NCBI RefSeq assembly: GCF_036417845.1 | Contig: NC_089985.1 | Span: forward strand, 31,454,583-31,518,582 | Reading direction: 5' to 3' | From: Apteryx mantelli | Lineage: Eukaryota; Chordata; Aves; Apterygiformes; Apterygidae | Length of the DNA stretch: 64,000 bases | In this document: one piece after another, positions 32,450-45,449 of the stretch | Position numbering within the stretch: the stretch's first letter is position 1 | How the letters are laid out: the number at the start of each line of letters is the position of its first letter | The notes under the pieces: model-generated | Seen by the model: only the letters and a program-made list of their open reading frames with translations | The model's database searches: none | What the model was told of the DNA's origin: nothing | Program-made: the position numbers and the translations under genes

Positions 32450-35400
32450 CACCCACACCCAGGGCTGATACCCCCCAGGACCTCACAGGGGGCAGCGAGG
32501 TGCCCCGCTCTTTGGGCTGCTCGTGCATGCTGCCCCCGCAGCGCCGTGGGCAGCTGAGCCAAGCGTCCCGGGGCTGGAGGGAGAGGGAGGCAGTGCCTCC
32601 CATATCCATGGGGCAAGGGGTAAATGCCAGCAACAATGATGTGCAGCATAATTACAATTCAAGGGATCCCAGAGAGGCCAGCTGTGTCCCTGTGACCACT
32701 GGCCTGTTTTGGGGTGGTTCTTGGGGGATTTAGCACCGGTTCGTTGGGGGACCCAACCTTCGCCCAGGTGTCATGGGCCTGGGACAGGCTCTCAGCCGGC
32801 TACGGCAGCTCCCCACAGTCCCAGCATCACTTCCCGGCTCATCCCTGACCCTGCTGTGGTGTGCCAGCCCCAAGGCAGGCCAGTCTGCTGGCCAAACTTT
32901 TGCTTTTTTATGGGAGCTTGGCTAATTTTGCACCATCCCCAGGTCTTTTGGGCACAGGCCGTGCATGGACAGGGAACACTGCCCCGTGGAGCTAGCAAGG
33001 CACCCGAGGGGTTTCAGTAAACCCACATCCACCAGCATCCATCGTCTCTGCCACCCTCACTAGTTGCCCCGTTGCTTTCCCAGTGCGGCAGAGAGCTGGT
33101 AACAATGAGGCTCGTCTCGGTCTCTTGTTACTGGCCAAGAACCGGGCAAAAGTCCCGTGAACAACTCATGGGAGTCGGCCAGCTCCTTAACAACTCCTGG
33201 GCATGGCCCACACCAGCCAGGGCCGCCGCCGTTTAACTCTCTTCGCGGGCGTTAGCGGCGTGGAAAGGGTTTCTCCCTCATCCTGCGACAGGCCTGTAGC
33301 ATCTGGCTTTTCCCCAAATACAGAAGGGAAACAGCTATTCAGCACTTCTTGTGCCTGATTGCTATTAACAGCTCTACCATTCCTATTCCTCGGTGGACCG
33401 ATACTACTGCTGGGCAGCTGCTTCTTTTTATAAACTTAGCTTTAAAAGTTAAGTTGTCCTCCTTCTCCGACGCAGCACAGCCCACCGTGGGGCACTCCGC
33501 GCTCCTCTGCTTCCCCATCCCCACTGCCTCCTTTCCTCAGCTGCCACTTCCTACTCGTGACCATGGGTTTCTACCTGTGGCTCTTCTACCAGTGCCCGGC
33601 AGATACAGAAACAGCATCTGTTTTGCTGGAAAAGCTGTGGGCTGGTCAGCCCAGAACCGAGCTGCTGTGGGCGTCCCCAGGCCGGCGCCAAGGGCAGCAG
33701 CCCGTCGCCCCACTGACAGCCGGCACGGGGCTGACAGAGCCCAGCTCGGGCTGCAAGCCGCCAGGGGCAGGGGACGGGAGCTGCATGGTGACACCGGTAC
33801 AGTGATGGGGGTCAGAGACAGGATGGTGACCTGGAGCCTCTGCAGGGCTTTGCAGGGATGCGGGCACCACCAAGCCCCTGCTGCCATGGGTATCCTGCTC
33901 CCTGCCTGCTGCTTCCCCCTGCTCCTTGAGGGGTCCCTCTGGGGCATCCTCCAGACCTTCCCTCCTGGCTCTGCGGGATGCTGGAGCAATAACAGACCCT
34001 CTCAGAGAGCACGGTCCAGGCTACCTGGACCACTATGGCTCCACAGGCCAGGGGACAGCCCTGGGGCTCAGCTGGATTTGCCTGATGCCCCATCCTGGGG
34101 CACCAAGTGCTTCCCTGGGACCTGGGCTTCCGGCACAGCAGGGCCCCATCCTGGCTCCCTCACACTGGCACAGGGCTTCTCCGCTGCAAGGCGCCGTGCC
34201 GGCGGTTTCAGGATCCTCCCGGAGGCCCTGGAGACATCCCCAGCCAGGGCACTGCTCTGTGGTGTCCCTGCCTGCACCACGCCACATGCTCCCCCATCCT
34301 GCTGCCTCCCAGGCGCTGCTCCCTAGGATGCCTCTGCTCCCCCTGTCCCATGACCCGCATGGCCCGAGCACCAGCCCGGGTCCAGCAAGCACAGCTGTGG
34401 CCTGTGCTGCCTTGGCACAGCAGCCGGGCAGGCCGCAAGGGACCCCATGGAAGAGGGGTGCCATGGGGGTGCAGGGCTCAGCAGGACAGTGCCTGGTTTG
34501 GGGGTGCCAGGCTCCGCGAGGGGAAACGCTCCGAGCCGCAGGGAAGGCTCCTGCAGCAATAAAGGGGATTGAAAAGCCAGCAGGAAAACACGCTGGTGTG
34601 CAGGCGCCCCCCTCCTCAGGGCTGAGCCTGCCCCTGCCCAGATACCACAGCGATGGGCTCTTGGTGATGCTGAGACCCAGGGGTGTTGGGTCTCGGTGCT
34701 AGGGTCCTTATTTCCCACACAGCCACCCAGGAGGGCACCTGGGCGAGCTGCTGAGCCCCTCTGGGATGCAGGACCCTGAGCCAGGGAAAGGCTCATGCGC
34801 GGGGAGACAGCATTTGCTGCTTCTTGCTGACCGGCTGTTTTATATCAAGGCGGGAGGGGGGGATTTGCTGTTCTAGATGGTATTTTAATGGACAGCCAGG
34901 CAGCTGGAGCCGGGGAGAAGCCTGCTTTACATTGTTTGGGGTTGTAACAAATAAATTCAATTAAAGGCAAATGGCTGCGCGCAGCCCCCACCCTGCGCGG
35001 TGTCTCTGCGGCACCGGTGGCTACGAGAGCGGCAGCCGCGGGCGCGAGGCGGGAGCCCAGCGCGGCCGGCCCCCGGCGCTCTCCCCCGCGCCAGGGCCAC
35101 CCACGGGCCCGGCTGCCCATGCCACTCGTCCCGGCCGTGCGCGAGGGTTGGTGCTGGGCCGAGCTGGCGGGATGCGGCGAGATCCGGCACGAGAGGGCTG
35201 GGGCGTGGGAGCGTGGGGCGCCCGAGCCACCCCCTGCGCCCCATATTGCACATCCCAGCCCTTAGCACCAAGGGACGGGAACGTCCCCGAGGCCAGGGCT
35301 CCGCGTGGGCTGCTGGGACACACACCCGCTGGCCCCCAGCAGACGGTCCTTGGGGATGGGCAACCCAGGACAACATCCCTGCGGGCAGGGGGGTCCTCGG

Positions 35401-36600
35401 GGGGGTAGCTGCAGCCGGGCAGGGGCTGGGACGTGGCCGCAGTGGGGCTCGGAGCAGGGCTCCGCGTGGCCGCGGTGCAGCCTGCGCAGCGCGAGAGCCT
35501 TTCGGCCGGGGGGGAAGAGGAGCGGGGACGTGCCAGAGCCTCCGCACGCTGTAAACAGCCGCCGCAGCAGCAGCAGCAACTCCTCTGCTGGGAGCCAGCG
35601 CCGGGCGTTTGTTAGTCGGAAACCAGATGGTGCTCTCCGGATCGCCGGCACTGCCAGCCTGGCCGCGGCCCCGAGTCGGCCACAGGCACTCCCGGGGACC
35701 CTGGGGGCTTCAAAGTGTCCAGTGCCCCCCACCCCCCCGCCGCCTCGCTGCCTGCCCCGGGCTGGGCCCACCAGGGGTCTGGGATGGACACGGCCGATCG
35801 GGGCGGCCGGAGAGACGGAGGCACATGGAGGCCCCCCGGATGCCAGCTGTCCGGGGGGAGTTCGGTGCAGGGAGCCGGCTGCCTCCTGCCCCACTGCATG
35901 CCCCAGTCGGCAGGAGGGTATGTCCCGAAGGGATGGGGCATCCCAGAGAGATGCGGAAGGGGGCCGGCTCCCGCTGGAGGGGATTAGCGGCAGGACGTTA
36001 AGGTCCCTTAGGACCCCAGGCACCTCTGCCGGCTGCGCTGTGCCTCAGTTTCCCTGAATCTCCCAGGCCGCCCTGGCAGCATCCCCTCTCCGATAGCAGG
36101 GAGGTCCCCAGGGCTGCCAGGACGGAGCAGAGGGGCAGAGAGGCTGGTCCCTGCGTCGAAGACCAATGAGTCCCCCCAGACCGGGCCAGGATGTCGCTGG
36201 GGAAGGGATAAACCGGCAGGAGCCACCTCCGCGGCCAGGGAAGGGGAGCGGAGGGGTGTCAGGGGTAGTTCCCTGGCGGGCACCGCACTGGGGACAGGCC
36301 AGCAAGCCCCCGGCCCCAGCACGGCCGGCAGCACCCAGGCAGCCGGCTCCTGCCCCGAATCTCTGGCGGTCCTGGGGGGCAGATGCACTGAGGGGACAGG
36401 GACAGAGCCATCCCAGCCCTGTGATTTTGGGGGGGCCACAGCAAGCGGATGAACAGACACGTCTCTGTGGGGAGGGGACAGGGGACGGCAGGGGGACACG
36501 TCGTCCCCAGCAGCTATGGGGGGGTCCCCTCAGTGTTTACAGAGCTTAAAACCCGCCTAAGCCCCGCAAGGCCACGGCGCACAATAGCGTGTGGACGTGG
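32450..36600. other. PTCH2-EIF2B3 intergenic, proximal part
   Basis: No gene is seen; long open frames here are GC-rich shadows without splice or family support. It includes a non-repetitive AT-richer block at 33290-33480, a small AT island at 34920-34975, a CpG-rich stretch at 34970-35640 with a (GCA)n near 35566, and a MIR-like scrap 'cctcagtttccc' near 36040. Confidence 0.6.
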
Positions 36601-36659
36601 TGACACCGGCCGTCCCCACACCACCTTGGAAGACAGAGGGCCCTGCCACCCACCGCCAG

Positions 36660-36790
36660 CACCGGGATTAATTATGATAATGTAGTTCTTTCCCCCTTTG
36701 TCACCCTAATGAATGGGCCCCTTTAGGATTTTAAGGCCTTTGTTTGGTGCCTCTTTACTGCGGTATTGTAGGATGGGGACTAGCAGGTGG
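36660..36790. promoter_or_regulatory. candidate conserved noncoding element
   Basis: A short AT-rich island with 'attaattatgataatg' (homeodomain-type) within GC-rich flanks. Composition-based. Confidence 0.3.
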
Positions 36791-37079
36791 CAGGTCCCCA
36801 AACAGCCCCTTTTGTCTCCTTTGGGGGCTGTTTTGTGGTGGGGCTGGGGGGGGGGTGTGAGGATGCGGGGAGGGGGGGCTGCCAGGGGACTCCCGGCCGG
36901 AGCGGCAGTGGCTCCCCCCCAACGCTGCGGGGCTGCAGCTCCGGGCCCCGGAACCCCACGCCGTGCACCCCGGCACCGGGGGGCCCCATGGCTGGAGCTG
37001 GGCGCCGGAGCCGCTTGCCCCCACCGTGCCGCGAGCCGCCCGTGCCCCAGCCCGCTCGGTGGGCAGATGCTGGGAGCCA

Positions 37080-37300
37080 CCGTCTGAGCGCCTGCCTTGA
37101 TCTTTTACTGCCTGGGCAAATCAATTACCCAGCAGAAAAGTCCCTAAATCCCACCATAAAACCCATTTAGCAGCTGACATGGCGCAGCAGCCCCTGGTAG
37201 CGCTCGCTGGGCTGCGGGTGAATCTTGCCCGTTCTCGGGATGAAGCTTTTAATGACTTGATGTGGGTCAGGTTCTTAATTGCTGCTCGGGAAAGCGGGGC
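37080..37300. promoter_or_regulatory. candidate conserved noncoding element
   Basis: Non-repetitive sequence with 'atcaattacc', 'cataaaacccattta' and 'cttttaatgacttgatg' words, flanked by GC-rich DNA. No coding support. Confidence 0.3.
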
Positions 37301-38259
37301 CGTGGCCGTACCCGCATCGCCCCACTCTCCGGCCATGGATAAGGGCTTTCTTGGGGTCCAGGCTATGCTCAGCTCCTCTGGAGACCCCCCTCTGCATCAG
37401 CCGTGTCCTGCCCACTCCTGCCCCGGCCTTGTCCCCTGGACACGGGAGCAGCCGGGGATGTGCCGGCCCCAGGGGACAGTGCCGGGCAGAGCGGGGCAAG
37501 ATGTGGCCGACGCAGAGGGGCGGGGAGGGGGACGAGGCAGGGCGCAGAAGCACTGGATGGTGATGCTGTGCACCGGCGTGGGGCTGGGGTGAGGATGCGG
37601 CCGTGCCCGACTTGTCCAGGTGGGGCGAGGGGGTCCGCAGCCCCGGACAGGGCGCGGGATGAGGCTGGGGAGGGTATGGCCAGGCCCTGGGTGCCCGGGG
37701 GAGGAGGGGGATTTGGGGGCAACTCTTTGCCCACAGGTGGAAGAGGGCCATGGCCACCCTCAGCAACAAGCATGGTGCCACCAAGCTGGTGATGAAGGAG
37801 CCCTTCTGCCTCCCAGGCAGCTGTGGGGGAGCACCCTTAATGCCCATGGGGACAACAGCGGAGAGGGGACAACGCCAGCATGGGGCCAAGGGACTTGGAG
37901 ATGGCCGACATCTCCCTGATTGCAGGCTGGGCAGGGAGACACCTTCGAGACACCAGGAGGGCGGGAGACACGGGACGGCTCTGGCGAGAGGCACCGCTGG
38001 GCGCTGGGCACGGGGACCTCCTGCCATCCACAGTGGAGGGGACCCCGGCAGCCCCGGCTGCGTGCTGGGGAGGGGGCGCCATGGCGGGGGCAGATCCTGG
38101 CCGGGCACCGCTGGGGGGCTGCAAGCCGGCGAGCAGCGGGGTGGTAAAACGGTGACGAGTAATTGGTGTCCCGGCCGGTCCTTTCATGCTCGACGCCGTT
38201 TTATGGGTGAGGAAATTGCTTGTGAGTCAGGAACACAGGAGACAAATTTAGGAAGTGCT

Positions 38260-38720
38260 CTCTGAATGTGCCGGGGTCAGGCGCCGAGGCCGCGCGCTTG
38301 AAACCTGGGTGGCCTCGGCGCTGGCCCCGCGCCCCCCCGGCACCCTGCGCATGGGAACGCAGACCTTTTATCTTATCACCGCTCTTCCGCCCGCCCCGGC
38401 GGGGCCTCCCCGCGCGGCCCCCTCCCGGCGCGGCCGGCTGCGCCGCAAGCACAATGCGCGGCGGCGAGCGCGCGCCAGCAGCGCCGGCCCGTGGCGGGCG
38501 GCCCTGGGGCGACGGGGTGCGGGGGGCACCCGGGCCAGGCCCCGCTGCTTGGCGCGGGATGGAGACGTGCCGGCGCGAGGTGGAAAGGGAGCGTCGGCAA
38601 CAGGTCCTGGGGCCAGGAGGGGCCGGACCCCCGTCGCCCTGCGGCCAGGGCACGAGCCGGGCGGCCCCACAGCGATGGGAATGGGGCCAGGGCACACGGA
38701 CCCCCGCGGCCGGGGCGCTG
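38260..38720. promoter_or_regulatory. orphan CpG island 7 kb upstream of PTCH2
   Basis: Dense CG dinucleotides (gcgcggcc, gcggcggcgagcgcgcg) with no gene attached. It may be a distal regulatory island or an ncRNA promoter. Confidence 0.45.
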
Positions 38721-39159
38721 CACCTCGCCCCCCCATACCCCGCACGCCTGGGAACGGGTTCCCCCTTTCGCCTGCCTGCGGCGGTTTTTCCCTGGGAGGA
38801 AAGGATATGGCCCCGTTAAAGCATGCCCGGACGCGGCTGACGGCTACCTTGAGAGCGCAACCCCCTTCCCCCGGCCACCGCCGAATGCACCAAATCAGGC
38901 GGTTTTGATGTATTTTTCTTGATCGCTGGCCAAGCGCTCTCTCCTGCAAAGCAGCATGTTTCTAATTTTCTGTAGGTTTAACTCCAAATTAATTTGTAAG
39001 TGATCTAGGTTTCTTGTTCCCCGAAAGATATCTAATAGTGCCGGGGAGTTCCTGCCAACCGAAACGTCTCAGTGGGGTGAAGGAAAAGCAGTAAAAAGAA
39101 ACCCAGGAACTGTGACCCCTGGTGGGTATTTAACAAGGTGTCAGGTCGAGGGATTTTCC

Positions 39160-39960
39160 GAGCGGTCTAAGTGGATGTGACACCGGCCCCACGGGTCGGG
39201 CCGGGGCGCAGGAGGGCCAGCGCGCGGGGACGCTCACGCTGCAGCGGCCGTTGCTGCGAGGCCTCATCTGCGCCGGTCCGGGCCCGGGAGGGACTGGGGA
39301 CGGGGAGGGGTGCTCAGCCCTCCCCACGGGCGCTCGGAGCGGTGCCGGCGTCCGGCCCCTCGGGCCGCGGCTGGCTCCGGGGCGCACGGTCCCGCAGCGG
39401 CGTGGCTGAGGGCACATCCGGAGCAGCGCCGGGGGGAGGATGCTGCGCAACGCAGGGGTGTGAGAGGTGGAAAACAGGAGATGAGGAGACACCCGGGGCT
39501 GGGGGAGAGCCACCGTCGCGCGTGGGGGGCACACGGTGCAGCGGCACGAGCTGCCAGAGGTGCCCCCGGCGGGGACGGAGGCAGCGCGCTCGCGCCCAGG
39601 GAGGGCACGGCGAAGCACTGGGGCCTGCAGAGGAGGCCCCCAGGAGCCGGGGGTCCCCGCTCGCGGCGGGTCGGGGCCGCCCGGCGCCCCTGCCGCATGG
39701 GAAGCGGGCACGGTTTAATTGGGCGGGCGGCCGCTCGGCGGGGCCGGCTGCTGGCAGGCGGACACAAGCTCTTTTGTCTCCGCTCTCGCTCCCGGCACCG
39801 GCTGGGGCTGGCGGGGCCCGGAGCGGTTCAGCCACCGAGAGCCGAGCTCGCCACCGGGGAAAGCAGCCAAACCCACCCCGGCTCCTCGGGCTTAACAGGC
39901 CTTCGGCGCACGCGAGGAAGCGCCCAGGTGGCCGCCGAGGCTTCCCAGCTAATTAGGGGT
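39160..39960. promoter_or_regulatory. second orphan CpG island
   Basis: CpG-rich for about 800 bp, separated from the first by an AT-rich stretch (38900-39060, with 'aaattaatttg'). No exon is recognisable. Confidence 0.45.
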
Positions 39961-41500
39961 TAGGAAACTTGCAGCAATCCCCAGCAATGAGCCCCGCAGC
40001 CCTCCCTGTGCTCCCTTTTCGCCATCGGTGCTGGGGCCAGAGGTGAGACTCCAGCCTGGCCAGCGGCCCGGTCCTGCCCACGGGCTCCCAAGGGCTCCCA
40101 GGGTGCCTGGCCATGTCAGCAGGGTGTCCAGGGCACTGGGGATGCGAAGGTATCCGGGCTTGTGCTCTCCAAGGACGGACACCAGGATGGACACGTCCTT
40201 CTCCTTTTGCAGGAAAGATCCATCCCCAGCTGTGCAACAGCAGCAGCTTTCTAGCAAGCAGGCGGAGGTGGAGAGCAAGTCTGGGGGGACCACAAGGGTG
40301 GGAACACTGCCAACCACAGACCCAGGAGCACTGGCAGGGAGGCCACCGCCACTGGCTCTGGTCGTGGCTTCCCCAGTCTCTCTCGGGACCAGTGGCAGTG
40401 CAGGTAAAGGACCTGGGAATCCTGCTCTTCCAGACCTTCCTCACCAAGGGAGGAATGGGTTTTACAAAGGCACGAAAGGATGTGAGTGTGGGAGAAGGAA
40501 CGATCCCCAATGATGGGAGATGTCCCGACCATCCCCAGGAGGGAACTGCCTTTTCCTGTAAATCAGCCCCAGCCTCTCGTGTGGCGAGAGCGGGGTTCAG
40601 GCCACGGCGTGGGGCAGCCGGGGCATTGAAGCCAGCTGCGGATCAGAGGCAGCTGCAAGCAGAGCGCAGCCAAATCCCTTCTTCCAGGCATCTGACACCA
40701 AACACCCCATTTGCAAAAAGGCCCAAGTGGGGAGGAGGCGTTGCTGTTGCTCAATTATCCTGCAAGGGTCCAGGCCCTGGCTCCTTCCCATTGCTGCTGC
40801 GAATGGCTTTGGGGACATGGCCAAGCGCTGCGGCCCCGAAGAGCCACCTTCCACCCCGCATTGCTCTACGGGCAATGCCGGGGTGGTCAGGGACCGCTGG
40901 CGAGCTGGCCAGCCTGTGCTCCCTGGTGGCACCGTGGTGCTCCCTGCGCAGCCCAGCCCGGCCGCATTTGGGTCCCCACATCTCTAAAACTGTCACCAGG
41001 GGATTCCCAACTTTCTGTTCCTGATCAGCACAGCTGAACGTTTCAAGGGAATCCTGGCCCAGGGGCGAAAACCAGAGGGAAAATTGCTGCCCGGGGCCTT
41101 TACAAGGCAGCTGGCCGGGTGTCACCAGCCAGCCATCCCAAACACGTGTGTCCCAGCAATGCCCCAGCACCACCGCCCTCCTGTCCCCACGCTCTGCCAG
41201 CATCCCCGCTTGGCGTTTCACAGCCATCCCTTCCAGGTCTGGACCATCTGCAACACCGGGCAGGTGGCAGCACCAGCCGCAGGGCCACCACTGGGCCCAA
41301 CGCTCCTGGGGTGCCCAGCAGCTCCCGGGGCTGTCAGCCCTCGCCGGAGAGGTTACAGATGACAGCGTTTACCGTATTTCCTGCTTTGGGTGACCCGAAT
41401 CTCGCTGCAGGGTTAAACTTCCCAACAAAACGATGGAGGAAGATAGGAAAAACAATCACAAGAATTTGTTTCATGCTGCCTGGATCCCTCCCCGCACGCA
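39960..41500. other. intergenic, nothing identified
   Basis: Moderately GC-rich single-copy-looking sequence. I see no gene, repeat or clear regulatory motif. Confidence 0.6.
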
Positions 41501-41509
41501 GCAGTGTTT

Positions 41510-41760
41510 TTGGACGGCCAATTTATAATCAGCAGTGTGGAATGTTGTAAATTAAATATTTTTAAACAACTTTGCTCTCTCTCTGGTTAAACATTTCAGA
41601 GATCGCTCTTTCTTGTCTGTCTCTTGCTGGGTGGTCCCTCCATTCGCCCGTACATCTTCCTCAAACACAATTAACCATTTAGATGTTGCACAAAGGAATA
41701 GCTTATGCATACAACACCAGTCGCTCGCTGCTCCGGCAGTGGGGGAGGGAAGCAAATAAG
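41510..41760. promoter_or_regulatory. candidate conserved element containing a GLI 9-mer
   Basis: AT-rich, non-repetitive 250 bp with a perfect TGGGTGGTC (41628-41636, reverse of GACCACCCA), 'ggccaatttataatc', 'aattaacc' and 'ttatgcat'. It is about 10 kb upstream of the PTCH2 promoter. Confidence 0.35.
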
Positions 41761-44700
41761 AAGGCAGCTTCTTTTATTTTCTACTAAAAACAAAAACAAG
41801 AAAATCCCTTTTTCCTTCCCAAACTATCCCATTTTCCTTGAATTGTAAAGGCACTGATCCAAGCTCATCAGCTGTCCTGAAGTTTAGTCCAACAATCCCC
41901 TTGCTTTCCCCCTCCTCTTAAATTCAACATTAGCATTTTAAAAGTCTTAAACATACAAGTTTATTTAGACTCAAGCTCTCTCAAGCTCTTGCTTTCCATA
42001 TTTATATATACACGTATTTTAACGTATATAAAATGTCTGTCTATAGGGCCTGGAAGGAAGTTCTTGTCTGCCGGCCCGTCTGGGAGGCATAGACTTGTCT
42101 GTGGACCTTGGCTCCCTGGAGATGGAGTGAAAATCAACAGGATCCAGAAATCAGTTGCTCAACCCAAACTGAGTGAACCAACGTGGGTCGCCTGCTGTGC
42201 AGCCCTTAGGCAGAGGCGCCCAGGTGTTTGCAGCGTGCTGGACCACAGCGAGTGCCACGGGCACCTTCATATCCATGATTCAACCCTGCAGGTCTGCCCA
42301 GTGAGGACGGTCCCACGCCCTCCTGGCCAGCAGCCCCCACGTCTCCCTCAAGGCCCCTCTTTGCTCCTGTCTGTATGCTCAAGGTGGCCAACATGGTCCC
42401 AACACCCTGAAGCCACACTGAAGGTTGGTCCCAGCTGCTCTGCCCTGGGGCTGGGCCATGCTCTCGCATGGCTAGGAGGGATCACAGCAGCCCCAGGCCA
42501 GTGGCCACAGCCAAAAGGCCAAAGTGACCCATCTCTGACTGCTCACTGCCATCTTCAGTGCTTTAAAACTAGTGACCAAAGGCCACAAAAATGACCATGT
42601 GTGGCAGGAAGGTAGCGCTGATGGCATCCATGGTGTCCCAGGACTGGTGACACCCACCAGTACCACTCACTACAGTGTGCAACCTGCTGTCCTCATGCAG
42701 TCCTCGCCAGCATAGGCGATCCCTCTCCATATGCCAGCCTGGGGCTCAACCTAACCCTGCCCAAAAGCAAGACACTAGCTAGACTGTCCCCAGAGGCTTT
42801 GTAGCATCTCTGGAGCCCCTGGCTCTCCCATCCAACCTTCCAAATCTGTCTGAGAGGAAGGTAAAAGCTCTTCACACCCAAATAAGCACAAAGGGAGAGG
42901 GAAGGGTGGGAGAAAATCCTCCACTGGTCCTTGCTGGGGAGCCAGGAGATCCAGGGCACAAACCTGTGGCAATGAACACATTCAACCAACAGTCATCACA
43001 TTCCTCTCCAGCCACCCCCAGGGAGGCCAATAAACCAGTAAGGAGAAACCACCAAGTGAGCTGTGCAGTAAGAGACTGGCGAGTCCTTGTAATGCCCAGA
43101 TCCAAAGGAGGTTCAGGCAAGTCCAACTGCTAGGACTGCACACACCATATCAACTTCTCCTAAATTCCCTAGATAATTAGGCAAGAGGAGGGCCTGTGGA
43201 TCACCTCCTCCTCTGTAGAAGGTCCTACAGCCCTTCAAAACCACAGATTTTAACTGAGTCAAGACGATCTCACTCCATACCATGCAGAAGTTCGCATTGG
43301 CAGAGAGCTGGAGACTGGCAGGAGGCGACAGAGGGCAGACTGGGAGAGATGCAGATGCTCCCCCGGTGAGACCTGAGCGCAGTCTCATCCCATTTGACCC
43401 TGATCCGAATGCAATGGCTAGTTTTAGTCCGATCAGGTGAAAAAGAAAGAGCAGGCAGACAATGTCCTGGCCACCTCACAGCACTGGTCCAGGCCTATGC
43501 TGTTCTGCTTGGTGCCTGGTGCTCCAAAGAAAAACAAGTTAATGAATCAGGGGAAGAAAAACTCTTCCCCCAAGCTTCTGATAGAGCAGCAGGGCCCTCA
43601 CACTCTAGATCTGATTGCAAGCACTACCTTCACCTGGAGCTGCAATCCCACTTTCTCCAGCCCACCTGAAGATAGGGGATAGGGGACCCAGGCCTGCAGA
43701 CTTGAGGCCACACAACCCCTCAGCCTGGCACTCTTCTCCCCTTCTGCCCCCAAGTCAAAGATACTCTCCCAAAAGCAAGATCCAAGCTAGGTGCAAAGGG
43801 TCTCATATCTCCTTGAACATTGCTGGGGCGGGAAGCCCACTGTCCCCAGTAATGGCTGGCTGTTCTCTTCTCCCTTGTGCGGCTCAAGACCAAGACTGCC
43901 AGTGAGTGATACCTGGAAGATGGGAGACATCCACTTTGACTGCAGCATTTCCACAGAAGGGATCAAATGAGCTGCTTCTGTCAAAAGGATCAACATACTA
44001 ACATGAATGGCTGAGGGAGGAGAGCCACAGCTCTTGATATGCATAACTGCCCAACAACTGCTCTCTCCAATGTATCTCACATGTATCTCACAAATGGGCT
44101 CAGCTATGAACATACTGGGAAGGACCCCCTTCGCCCTCCTGCTGCAGAGCTGCTGTGTGCCACATCCACCTGTCACAGGAGCTGGTGGAAGGGATCAGGT
44201 CAGAAGCCTTGCCTTTGCTTTACCTTGAAGCCTTAGGGCTCCTCAGGCCTCACTAACACAGCAAGGTGCTAGCTAGTGACTGTGCTCTTTTCTATTCTGC
44301 AGGCAGAGCAATGGCTGATGGTGCCACTGTCATGGTGCGCTAGGTTTACTGAAAGACGTTCTCCCTCTGGCTAAGGCAAAGGACACACAGAAGTACAGGC
44401 TAGGAGTGAGCACACACTCCAGCTTGGCTCTGCATCCACTCCAACCCACAGCCCCAACAGAGAAAAAACCTTTTAGTAGCTGCAGGCTGGACACAATCTA
44501 GTGAAACTCTCAGGAGCCAGAGGGGGCCATCCACCGGGAACTTCCTGGGCATCAGTGTTTTCAGGACAAGCCTGTCGAGAAAGTGCCAGCATCTACATCT
44601 ACAGAGCTGGGAAGTTCCATCTTTTCAGAGAAATGTTGCCTATAAAGCACTGCCATGGTGCCTAATACCACTGCGATGGGCATGTGTTGTAATGCTCAGT

Positions 44701-45000
44701 TCCTAGGGTTTGGTAGCACAGCAAGGTGAGGAGACTTCCTTGCAATCAGAGAGATGAACTGTTCCTCAAAGCTGGTGATCAGCAGGTATAGGTAACTTCT
44801 GCAGAAAGGCCTGGATGACCTAGGACCAAACAGTCATATCCAAAACTACCTGGGAACAGAACTTTGTCTCCTAGATCACCTCCTAGATCAGATTGTAACA
44901 CTTAGCACTCAATGTGCAAAGATTCCTGACTCAACCCATCATCTGCTCACCTGATGATGACAGCAGCACAGAGACCAGGTTAGATGAGGAAGGGTTAACC
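41760..45000. other. intergenic, nothing identified
   Basis: Includes an AT-rich stretch to about 42030 and then unremarkable sequence. Small direct repeats occur, such as 'atgtatctcac' twice near 44070. No gene is seen. Confidence 0.6.
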
Positions 45001-45019
45001 TCCCAGTGCCCGCCTTGGG

Positions 45020-45180
45020 ATTCCTAAAGGCCCTATTATCCCGAATTATTTTTCATAATTACTGCCACACACGTAGACTACATCAAGAGCGAATCTTCAC
45101 TTTGATAATTTGTGCTGTGAAATCTCACTTTGGGATCTACTTTTATCTCACACCAAACACCTGCAGGTCGTAAAAGGCAA
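45020..45180. promoter_or_regulatory. candidate conserved noncoding element
   Basis: 'cccgaattatttttcataattac' style sequence followed by 'ctttgataatttgtgctgtgaaatc' words. Non-repetitive, AT-rich. Composition-based. Confidence 0.3.
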
Positions 45181-45449
45181 AAAGGAAAAGAAAACGCCTC
45201 AAATCCCGGCCAGGTTTTCAAGTGTCAGAGAACACTAAATTAATGCTAAATTCTAACCGACACAGTAAAGCACCCCCCACCCTCTTCTTAAATTAGCTAA
45301 ACAAAAGGACTAAAGTGAGAAGTTAACATATAATTAAGGCACAAGGAGGTAAAACTGTAGCTATTAAGTGAGGGGATGTTGACTTTTCAGAAGTTAAGAT
45401 GCATCCTAAAAACAGAGAGAGAAGGGCTTTGTGCTTAAGCAAGAGGACC

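Noticed and set aside
38255-39963. 217- and 261-codon plus-strand frames in the orphan CpG islands
   Set aside because: Arg/Pro/Gly/Ala-rich translations typical of CpG islands; no homologous family is recognised.
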